From Prorocentrum cordatum (lineage: Eukaryota > Sar > Dinophyceae > Prorocentrales > Prorocentraceae): 64,000 bases of DNA. The stretch spans positions 340,179 to 404,178 of the forward strand of contig CAUYUJ010019860.1 in NCBI GenBank assembly GCA_963575745.1, given 5' to 3'. The position numbers and the translations under genes are program-made. Below are positions 56,676-64,000 of the stretch, piece after piece. The stretch's first letter is position 1. Every line of letters starts with the position of its first letter. A model generated the notes under the pieces. That model did no database searches. It had not been told where the DNA came from and saw nothing but the letters and a program-made list of their open reading frames with translations.

Positions 56676-59555
56676 TTAATCCAGGGGGTGGTAGACCTCG
56701 CCTGGGTTCAATCGGGCGTGCATCTCCATCTCCTGTTTCTCTATCAGCGCGAGGCGATCCAGCAACTCAGCTTCGTCACGCTGCAAGACCTCTAGTCGCT
56801 TCTTTTCCTCGCTCTTTCTCACTTCCTCGGAGGCTCCTGCCATGACCCAGTCCTCGTCCTTAGGAACAGCGACGGCCTCCCCAGTCGGAGCGGCAGACGT
56901 TAGTCCAGGCGCAGCTCCGTCTGGGGATTCTTTAGTCTTCGATGCCCCCTTCGCCGACGCCGCCGCTGCGGCATCCACCGCGCATGCAGGATGGGCCCTC
57001 GCAGGGCCGCTGGATAGAGAGAAGTCCGGCTTCTCGCAGCGGCGCGTGTAGAGGTTGAGGCGCACGATGCGGTCGTTCTTAGTGATGAAGTGGATGGTTG
57101 CCGGCGGCGCCAGGCAATCCCTAAAGATGTCCTGGCGCGGATACCAGCTGCAGAAGATCTCGCCCATCTCCTCTGGCGTGAACGGCACCTCCTTATCCTC
57201 ACGCCGCTGGTCGTTGTCGTCCTCGCTGGCCTCATCCTCCTCGCTGGCCTCATCCTCCTTCTTCACTTCCTTGCTGCCTCTTGCCTTATTTCTCTCTTTC
57301 TTCTCTTCTTTGCTGCTCCTCGCCTTTTTCTTCTTCTCTTTCTGTTCTTCCTTCTCTTCCTTCTCACCGCGGTCTTCTGGTGGACTCCGCTTCTCTTCCT
57401 TCGCACCGCGGCCTGCTGGTGCACTCCGCGACCTTGAACGCGAGGAGGCCTCCGCCTCGGGCGGAGGAGGGGCACGAGGCTCACGGAGAACAGCTCCCCG
57501 ATCACGCTGGCGGTCGTCGCGACGATCTCGATGATGATCTTCACGCTGCTTGGCGTCGCGACTCCCGCCTTCGCCGCGCCGATCGTCGCGGGGCTTGGTA
57601 TCGCGATTGCCACCCATCACGATCTTGAACATAGTTGCCGTGATCTCGTCGAGATCCACCTCAGCCGCCGTACTTGGCCTCGACGTGGTCAGCTGCAGAC
57701 GCACAAGCCGACCCTGGACGAAGTCGAGGCTCTCGAAGCGGCCTTGCTTGAAGAAGATAGGCTTCTTGTTCGTCACGCGCTCCACGATGTGATGGACCGT
57801 GGCAAGACCAGGAAACTCCAACTCCACGCTGTGCCCCTTTGGGTGGGTGTTGGCCAGAATGCGATGGCAACGCACGCATGCATCCTCGTCCTCCTGATCC
57901 TCCCCGCGCCTGGCACGGGCGCGCGCACGTTCATCACTGCTCTGCGCGGGCCCTGGGCCATCGTCGGCGTCCCGGCGTAGGCTCGGCGCAGGCATGCTCT
58001 TGGGCCTGGGATGCATGATGGTCCGCCCTGGAGCATCAGCTCGACCCTCCACCGGATGCCTCTGGGCAGGCACCGACTGGGGCGCACGGCGCCATGGAGC
58101 GCGGCCACGACGCTCCTCGGCACTGCCTGCCATGCCAACCCAGTGGACGATCGGCCCATGCACCTGCCTAGGCGCCGGCGGCTTCACAGAGCTCCGCTGG
58201 TTGGGCGACGCTGGCTGGCCACTCTTAGGTCCGATCTTGTTGTACGGCTCGAGCTCGCCACTCTTTACCTTGGGGCACTCCGGATCGCCACGCCAGTGCC
58301 CGGGCTGATCGCAGTCAGCGCACCGGCTGTTAGCCTTGCGCTGGTCCGTCGGCTTCCGACCAGCCTGGAAGGAGCCGCTGGCGTTGATCTTCTTGGAGTC
58401 ACGCTGCCGAGGGGCAACGAACCCGCGCTTCTGACGCTGTACTGCCGTCTTCTGCTTGGCCCTCCAGCCGGCCAAGAACGCTCCCTGAAGATCCTCCGGT
58501 GCCTCGTACTCCTCGTCATCTGGCCCGTCGTTGTCCGACGCCAGCTCCTCTTCGACCTCGGCGCCTTCCTCGAAGATGATCCCCTCGCCAGCTCCGGGGT
58601 CTCCATCGTCCTGTTCATCTGCTTCATCTTCGTCGTGCTGCGCCTCCTCCAGGTCGCCGTGGTGTTCATCGTAGTCTTCACCGTTCTCTACCTCGTGCAC
58701 ATGCTGGCCAGAGCGCCCTCGCAGCACGCATGGCCTGCGAGCCATGGGGGGGCGCGGATAGCGACCGCCCGAACTCCCGGAGGAGGGCCCGTGCTCACGC
58801 TGCGCCGCAAACGGCGAGCGGCGAGGGAGCACCGAGCGCTTCTCGGTGTCGTGCACCTTCGAGTAGGCTGCCTTCAGCACGACCTCCATCCGCTTCGAGT
58901 CGTAGATGCCGCCACAGTTGAAGAGCACATGCGCTCGCTCCTTCTGCGACAGTCCAGCGCCACGAAGCATCTTGCTTGCCAGCGCGCGATCGCTGATCGC
59001 TGAAGTAGGATCCTCGAGCTGCAACTCCATGCGCTTCTTGCGCAAGTACGTGGTCCAATCCATGATGGGCTGCCCAGCTCGACGGTGTGCTCGCTCCCAC
59101 TCCTGATGCACCTGATCGAGGCGCTCGTGATCCATCTTCTCGAAGGCGTCGTCGTAGATAGCAAAGATGGTCTCGAGCGTATCCTCGCGTCGGAGGTCCG
59201 ACGCATCAAGCACCTCGATGAGCTCTTTGGCTCGACCTGTCATTTGACTGTAGATGATCAGGCCCAGCTCCACATCAGAGAGCTGGTTGAGGTTGCGGAT
59301 GACTTCAACCTCCTTGCGCCACTCTCGGTACTTCTTGGTACTCGTACCGACTGCACCATCGAACTCTGGGAGCTTCACCTGCGACAGCAGTAGACGTGTA
59401 CGTCTGGGACCGCCGTCGCCACCACGATCCCGATGCAAGGCCAGGAGCTCCCGCTGGGTCTCGGCCATTACGCGCAGGACTGCATGCAGGTCCGGGGGAC
59501 CTGTGCCAGCAGAGGACGCAGCCTCCGCATCTGAGCCGTCTTGGCTAGCTGCCAT
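56676..59555 (-). CDS. Copia gag polyprotein
   Basis: The ATG at 59555 (MAASQDGSDAEAASSAGTG) starts 80 bases inside the 5' LTR. The capsid-like region contains LLLSQVKLPEFDGAVGTSTK, YREWRKEVEVIRNLNQLSDV, LGLIIYSQMTGRAKELIEVL and QEWERAHRRAGQPIMDWTTY, typical of copia gag. A zinc knuckle CADCDQPGHWRGDPEC (CxxCx4Hx6C) follows. The C-terminal third is low-complexity: a basic/acidic KEEKEEQKEKKKKARSSKEE region, then ICSWYPRQDIF-like and IHFITKNDRIVRLNLYTRRC segments. It ends GEVYHPLD and a TAA at the edge of the 1.2-kb insertion. A peptide SPDGAAPGLTSAAPTGEAVA near the end recurs almost exactly in the protease region. Confidence 0.9.
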   Translation of the reverse strand: MAASQDGSDAEAASSAGTGPPDLHAVLRVMAETQRELLALHRDRGGDGGPRRTRLLLSQVKLPEFDGAVGTSTKKYREWRKEVEVIRNLNQLSDVELGLIIYSQMTGRAKELIEVLDASDLRREDTLETIFAIYDDAFEKMDHERLDQVHQEWERAHRRAGQPIMDWTTYLRKKRMELQLEDPTSAISDRALASKMLRGAGLSQKERAHVLFNCGGIYDSKRMEVVLKAAYSKVHDTEKRSVLPRRSPFAAQREHGPSSGSSGGRYPRPPMARRPCVLRGRSGQHVHEVENGEDYDEHHGDLEEAQHDEDEADEQDDGDPGAGEGIIFEEGAEVEEELASDNDGPDDEEYEAPEDLQGAFLAGWRAKQKTAVQRQKRGFVAPRQRDSKKINASGSFQAGRKPTDQRKANSRCADCDQPGHWRGDPECPKVKSGELEPYNKIGPKSGQPASPNQRSSVKPPAPRQVHGPIVHWVGMAGSAEERRGRAPWRRAPQSVPAQRHPVEGRADAPGRTIMHPRPKSMPAPSLRRDADDGPGPAQSSDERARARARRGEDQEDEDACVRCHRILANTHPKGHSVELEFPGLATVHHIVERVTNKKPIFFKQGRFESLDFVQGRLVRLQLTTSRPSTAAEVDLDEITATMFKIVMGGNRDTKPRDDRRGEGGSRDAKQREDHHRDRRDDRQRDRGAVLREPRAPPPPEAEASSRSRSRSAPAGRGAKEEKRSPPEDRGEKEEKEEQKEKKKKARSSKEEKKERNKARGSKEVKKEDEASEEDEASEDDNDQRREDKEVPFTPEEMGEIFCSWYPRQDIFRDCLAPPATIHFITKNDRIVRLNLYTRRCEKPDFSLSSGPARAHPACAVDAAAAASAKGASKTKESPDGAAPGLTSAAPTGEAVAVPKDEDWVMAGASEEVRKSEEKKRLEVLQRDEAELLDRLALIEKQEMEMHARLNPGEVYHPLD

Positions 59556-59621
59556 GGCGGCCCACGCAGGTGGTCACGACCACCAAAGCAGAGCACGCAG
59601 TGCGTCCGCTGGAGCTTACAA

Positions 59622-59633
59622 GCTCCGCTACCA
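59622..59633 (-). promoter_or_regulatory. Primer-binding site of the 11-kb copia element
   Basis: The minus strand reads TGGTAGCGGAGC one base after the 5' LTR, complementary to a tRNA ending GCTCCGCTACCA, close to the 3' end of eukaryotic initiator-Met tRNA (CTCTGCTACCA, from memory). Confidence 0.6.
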
Positions 59634-59634
59634 A

Positions 59635-59817
59635 TGTCAGTGCAGTTCTTTTAGCTCGGACTGCGCGGCAGTCAAAACTGCGGGTGCGTCCCAGGGCCCT
59701 AGGACTAAGGCCAAAACAGCGGCGGGCAGCGTGCATGCCACAAAACAAGACAAGCGTGTATATCATGCACACACGGTGACACGGGCGGCAGAGGGGCAGG
59801 GGAGTGCACTCTTCACA
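59635..59817 (-). repeat. 5' LTR of the 11-kb copia element
   Basis: Identical to the 3' LTR except for two transitions (TTTTAGCTCGG for TTTTAACTCGG, and ACTAAGG for ACTAGGG on the plus strand). Confidence 0.95.
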
Positions 59818-59822
59818 CTCTT

Positions 59823-59908
59823 CCCCCTCCTCCTCCTCCTCCTCATCCTCTTAACCCCTAACCATCATTATCAGCAGCATCATTGTCAGCATCATCCATA
59901 TCATCCAT

Positions 59909-59978
<70 letters not shown>

Positions 59979-60300
59979 CCATCATCATCAGCATCCGTAG
60001 CATAATCAGCATCATCATCAGTATCAGTATCATCATCAACATCATCATCATGATCATCAACATCATCAACATGATTGTCATCATCACCACCATCCGCATC
60101 ATCATAAACATCATCAGCGTCAACATCATGATCCCCATCCCAATCCCTAACATCACATCCTGTTCAGCAACATAATAATCCGCATCATGATTCGCATCAC
60201 CACCACCACCATCATCACCACCATCATCAGCAGCAGCAACATCATCATTATCAAATTATCATCATCATCATCAGCAACATCATCATCATCATCACCCGTT
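59823..60300. repeat. (CTC)n and (CAT/ATC)n repeats
   Basis: CTCCTC then about 400 bases of CATCATCATC with AGC, ACC and GTC variants. Starts at the target site of the copia insertion. Confidence 0.9.
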
Positions 60301-60359
60301 TTCCCTCTCCTCTCCCACCTTTACATCTCCCCGTCACGCTCGAAGCCACAATCGCTGAC

Positions 60360-60636
60360 GCAATCGAATGCGTGGTTAATTGCGATCGAGCACACACCAC
60401 TCGCAATCATGACCGCAATCGCGCTCGCGGGTTGGACAATCTATGCAGCTGCTGTGGACGCAATCGCTCCTCCTCTTCCAGGCAAACAAGGAATCGAGAT
60501 CGATACTCCCCGGATCTCTTTCAGCTTCGTTCTGACAAAGATGCTGAGACGCGTGCAGCCGTGGAGACGACGGCCCCCCCAAGGAGGCCCCAACAGAGGC
60601 GAAAACGAGAACGGGTGCATCAAAATTCTCGTCTGA
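60360..60636 (+). CDS. Possible exon with a hydrophobic segment
   Basis: A plus-strand frame reads QSNAWLIAIEHTPLAIMTAI, ALAGWTIYAAAVDAIAPPLP and GKQGIEIDTPRISFSFVLTK, ending at 60636. A segment of about 20 residues (PLAIMTAIALAGWTIYAAAV) could span a membrane. The upstream part of the frame is CAT-repeat. The minus strand is also open here. No family recognised; may be chance. Confidence 0.25.
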
Positions 60637-60639
60637 TCC

Positions 60640-62010
60640 TCCTCCTGTCCCTCCTCCTCCACCTTGTCCAGCCGTTGCTCCCTGTAGCCCTCCGGAGGTC
60701 CTTTTTGCTGAGGCTCTCCTCGAGAGCAGCTGGCTCGTCCCAAAGGTCCTCAGCAATTTTACCCCGACGGCCATCCCCCGCCATCTCCCATCAAGGACTA
60801 CGAACAGAGAGGAGGGAGCAGGAAGTGGACGAGGAGGAGGAGGGCGAGGAAGGTGAGGGGGAGGAGGAGTGGGAGGGCAGCTGTTTTCTTGTCGGTACGA
60901 GGATGACTTTTGGGGGTCGTAGGCGTGACGCAGTGCTATGGTGGAACAACGCCAGCCGATGTTCAGATTTTAGGGCCCCGAAACATATCGAAACAAGCGC
61001 GAAAACACCAACTGGAATCAAGAGGAGGGACGAGGAGGCGGAAGACGACGGGAGTAAGAGGAGGAGGAAAAGGAGGAGGACGAGGAGGATGAGGAGCAGG
61101 AGGAAGGCTGTGAGTTCTGGGTGGACAAGTAAGATAGAGCGTGTTTCACGAGCGCTTGCCTTGGGAACATTCGGCGGTGCGTTTCGAACCGGGGGGTGCC
61201 CCCCCACCCCACCCCAACAGTCGCCGCCGTTGATCAAAACCAGGGGGACTCCCCTCCCCCCCAAACCCCCTCACACTTATGATGTGGCCGCCCCTGGTAA
61301 GGACTCATGTATGAAGAAAGTGCCGGGTAGGTCAAATATAGGTAGGTTTAAACTAGCTTCGTGCATATGGTTAAAGATAGGTACGCCCACCCAGCCCGCT
61401 CGCCCTTGAAGAAGGCGAGGGATCCACGCGCGAGACGAACAATATTACAAAGTAAGTCGTTTAGCCACCTGCAGTATTACGTTATACTTGGCCTCGTTTT
61501 AAACGTTGCCGCGATGCGTCTACTCCTTCGTCCCATTAGCAATATGCGCGCTCTTCGGTGATTCCATTCAAGTCAGCTCGTTTCAAAATCTCCCCCGCAA
61601 ATCTTACTTCCCCACCTCATGATCACCTGCTTTCCCCCGTAAGAAACCGCCTGTGTCCGACGTTGCTTTGGGAGGAGGGGGGAGGAGGAGTACGAGTGCG
61701 ATTATTGCAGTATGACAGAGGGTCAGATAGGCGACGCCCGTGCAGGTCGGTCGTTGCCTCCTGCGCCGCCGATGCCATCGTGGCGATGGAGGTCCCCTCC
61801 TCCTCCTCCTCTTCCTCCTCCCTCCCCTCCTCCTCCTCCTCCTCCTTTTCCTCCTCCCCCTCCCCCTCGTCCTCCTCCCCCTCCTCCTCCTCCCCTCCTC
61901 CTCCTCCTCCTCCTCCTCCTCCTCCTCCTCCTCCTCCTCCCCTTCCTCCTCCTCCTCCTCCCTCTTTCCCCCTCCGCCTTCTCCTCTTCTTCCTCGTCCT
62001 CCTCGCCGCA
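60640..62010. other. No gene recognised; GGA/TCC-rich tracts
   Basis: GGAGGAGG at 60820-60880 and 61030-61110, a C/G-run segment at 61190-61270, and a (TCC)n tract at 61795-61995. A minus-strand piece at 61130-61200 (RFETHRRMFPRQALVKHALS) is weakly coding-like. Nothing else. Confidence 0.4.
61795..61995. repeat. (TCC)n microsatellite
   Basis: About 200 bases of CTCCTC and CCTCCC triplets on the plus strand. Confidence 0.9.
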
Positions 62011-62017
62011 TCGACTC

Positions 62018-62138
62018 AGGCATCATATGTGCAAGAGCTACGCGGCTGGAGGAGCGTGTATTCTCAAGATCACGCGTTCGCCTCAGCGCCGCGCACGTCA
62101 ATTTTCACAGTTACGACTACACGCGTGGATGGGGCTGA
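62018..62138 (+). CDS. Possible short terminal exon
   Basis: After cgactcag|GC (an AG|G acceptor following a (TCC)n pyrimidine tract) the plus strand reads IICARATRLEERVFSRSRVR, LSAAHVNFHSYDYTRGWG and a TGA at 62138. The pyrimidine tract would make a strong acceptor. Too short to assign. Confidence 0.25.
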
Positions 62139-62139
62139 A

Positions 62140-63085
62140 TACTAAAAATGATGCTCTCGCCCCACCGCCGCGCACATGCCATTATAGATGTTGCAAAAGA
62201 CGGAGGGGGGCGCAATCGCCACGAATGTGGCTCTCGCCTCCCCGTAGCCCACGGCGTGGAGATACCTCGAGGCGCCCGAGCGGTTACTTGCACGACACCC
62301 AACACTAACGCCCGAGAAGCCCGACCTTCAACCCACGCGCGGCGGCGAACAGAATGGCAACAGCGTCAACAATCGAACGCATGCGCGAGCAAGTTCACAG
62401 TCGCCCCAGCGCCCGCGCTCCCCGCAACGGGGTGGGTGGGCGGGTGGGTGGCGGTGGTGGGGGGGGGGAGCAAGACGTCGTTGAACAACGCCTCCCGCGA
62501 TTACAATGAACACTTGTGGAAAAGGGCTGCGCTGTCATAGAACTCCGCGTTCAACTTGCGTTGCGTGTTTGCGCCGGGCTCTGTTCGACAATTCGCAACG
62601 CGCAGCCATTTAACTACGAATCGAACGCATGTGCATGTTTGGCGCCGCGGGCGTCGCGCGAAAAACTGAACATGGCACGCGGCGGTAGAACTTGACACCG
62701 GGGCTGCGATGTTGAAAAAATATTAAAAACCAAATGGAAATAACAAACAAAGCAACTTGATTTACGTCGGCCACGGAAAACGTAAGTAGGTCGATCGCTT
62801 GTTTCTGAGCGCAGAGAAATGTGGCCACAATATATGTCAGCGGTACATCCGCGCAACTGATCTGTAAGACATCACGAGGCGCATATAAGTTGTAGATGTA
62901 CCGTCCAGGACTTCAAGATAAGTCCTGCTAGTCGACCTAACATGATGTATATGTCCCGTAGTTGTGATACACGAGCGACATACTTTTATCTATATCATCT
63001 CCAGAAAGTTCCGCGATGTATAACTAGTGTTGCGCGATGTATAATTGGCGTCGCGTGATGTATATCTGTACATGCACATCATGTA
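62140..63085. other. Unassigned DNA
   Basis: One plus-strand frame is open at 62148-62540 but is Arg/Ala/Pro biased. 62690-62990 is AT-richer unique DNA. Near 63010-63070 there are three GCG(N)GATGTATA units. No gene recognised. Confidence 0.35.
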
Positions 63086-63087
63086 AG

Positions 63088-64000
63088 TGGTTCCGCCGCC
63101 GAAACACAAAACAATTTCTCGCCCAAAATTGACCGACACCGTCCTCCTGGCCACAGCATCCCCGCCCACATTCTTGGGACCCCCCACCGGACAATCTCTC
63201 GCCCAAATATGACCGACGTTTCCCTCCTGGCCCTGGCATCCCCACCCACGAAACCTCTGTTCTTGGGACACCCCCGCCGGCCAATTTCTCTCCCAAAATT
63301 GACCTACGCCCCCCTCCTGGCCACGGCATCCCCGCCCGATTGACCGACGCCCCCCTCCTGGCCACGGAATCCCCGCCCACGGAACCTCTGTTCTTGGGAC
63401 CTCCCGCCGGACAATCTCGCCCAGGCCGCGGATCCCCACACACGGAACCCCTGTTCTTGGCACCCCCATACCCGACAATTTCTAACACAAAATTAACCGA
63501 AGACCCCCCCTCCCTTGGCCACGGCATCCCCACCCACGGAACCTTTGTCCTTGGGACCCCCACTGGACAACTTCTCGCCCAAAATTTACCAACGCCCCCT
63601 CCTGGCCACGGCACACCCATCCACGGGACCTCTGTGTTTGGACACCCCCGCCGGAAAATCTCGCCCCAAATTCTCCGACGCCCCCCTCCTGGCCACGGCA
63701 TCCCCACCAACAGATTTTTTTCCTTGGGACCATCCACCGCATAATTTCTCGCCCAATTGACCGACGCCCCCCTCCTGGCCACGGCATCCCCACCCACGGA
63801 ACCTCTGTTCTTGGGACCCCCCGGACAATTTCTCGCCAAGAGATGACAGACGCCTCCCCTCCTGGCAACGGAATCCTCACCCACGGAACCTCTGTTCTTG
63901 GGACTCCCATACCGAACAATTTCTCGCCCCAAATTGACAAACGTCCCCCTCCTGGCCACAGCTTACCCACCCACGGAACCTCTGAACAGCTCCCCACCGA
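63088..64000. repeat. 87-bp satellite array running off the right edge
   Basis: About ten units with TTCTCGCCCAAAATTGACCG, ACGCCCCCCTCCTGGCCACG, GCATCCCCACCCACGGAACC and TCTGTTCTTGGGACCCCC. Successive CCTGGCCACGGCATCCCC positions are mostly 86-87 bp apart (for example 63519, 63605, 63690, 63777, 63864). Because 87 is a multiple of three, one minus-strand frame stays open for 311 codons without being a gene. Confidence 0.9.

Larger units (their letters stand above)
55438..56688. mobile_element. 1.2-kb insertion with inverted ends between copia gag and pol
   Basis: Ends are a perfect 15-bp inverted pair, CCCCCTGGATTAAAA at 55438-55452 and its complement at 56674-56688, continuing imperfectly (GTGGAGACCG against GTTGAGATCG). 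The core is unrelated to copia: a roughly 75-bp tandem with GGACTTCCTCAAAAAAA (55600-55860), unique DNA, and a GATCGAGG-type repeat (56160-56640). TTAA occurs just inside both ends, so a TTAA target duplication is possible. Removing the insert with one TTAA leaves gag and pol in the same frame with a single TAA. No transposase is encoded. Confidence 0.6.
48752..59817 (-). mobile_element. Complete Ty1/copia LTR retrotransposon, recent insertion
   Basis: 183-bp LTRs (48752-48934 and 59635-59817) differ at only two positions and are flanked by the exact 5-bp duplication CTCTT (48747-48751 and 59818-59822). The minus-strand order gag (59555-56676), protease-integrase (55437-51937), RT-RNase H (51901-49274) is that of copia. 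A primer-binding-like TGGTAGCGGAGC follows the 5' LTR by one base. Two defects are visible: a 1.2-kb insertion between gag and pol, and a -1 phase change between integrase and RT. No polypurine tract directly precedes the 3' LTR. Confidence 0.95.

Noticed and set aside
59870-60290. Met-rich and His-rich frames
   Set aside because: (CAT/ATG)n repeat artefacts.
62251-62270. CCGTAGCC match to the start of the spliced leader
   Set aside because: Only the first eight bases match; the rest (CACGGCG) does not, so this is chance. The same applies near 49230.
63024-63959. 311-codon minus-strand frame
   Set aside because: Explained by an 87-bp satellite with a period divisible by three; kept only as a finding to test, not as a gene.

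Overview
The window looks like dinoflagellate nuclear DNA. The strongest evidence is an exact copy of the 22-nt dinoflagellate spliced-leader (DinoSL) sequence at 40712-40733, followed at once by a second, 5'-shortened copy. This tandem relic pattern marks reverse-transcribed, trans-spliced mRNAs in dinoflagellates. Supporting signs are GC-rich DNA packed with Ty1/copia and LINE elements, one-directional multi-exon genes with AG|G acceptors and GT or GC donors, and introns made largely of trinucleotide repeats. The species cannot be named from sequence alone.

Layout. (1) 1-18.2 kb: about eight minus-strand genes or gene fragments made of short exons split by introns full of (CAT)n/(ATG)n, (GAG)n/(CTC)n and TA tracts. 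One gene (10.5-12.6 kb) has a methyltransferase-like nucleotide-binding motif, one (8.7-9.9 kb) has zinc-ribbon cysteine pairs, and several are coiled-coil or acidic proteins of unknown role. A 38-bp near-perfect palindrome occurs four times here, at intron edges where exons can be placed. (2) 18.9-26.3 kb: two decayed minus-strand LINE-type elements. The larger carries a 215-bp inverted-repeat element inside its endonuclease region. (3) 26.4-34.6 kb: a minus-strand Ty1/copia element with 673-bp LTRs and several frameshifts, next to a 100-bp assembly gap. (4) 34.6-40.5 kb: a 101-bp satellite of about 17 copies, a large GAG tract, G-run/C-run foldbacks, a decayed LINE ORF1 fragment with its own diverged leader relic, an A/C-rich pseudogene and a 73-bp satellite. 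(5) 40.7-47.1 kb: a plus-strand LINE with a DinoSL relic, ORF1, endonuclease and reverse transcriptase, split by a 147-bp foldback element. (6) 47.2-48.4 kb: orphan coding remnants. (7) 48.75-59.82 kb: a young, complete minus-strand Ty1/copia element with 183-bp LTRs and an exact 5-bp target duplication, interrupted by a 1.2-kb insertion. (8) 59.8-64 kb: simple repeats, weak plus-strand exon candidates, and an 87-bp satellite running off the right edge.

The elements show nested insertion: small inverted-repeat elements sit inside larger retrotransposons, while the cellular-type exons are confined mainly to the left quarter. No rRNA, tRNA or CRISPR array was seen. Exon boundaries are read by eye and are approximate unless a splice site is quoted.
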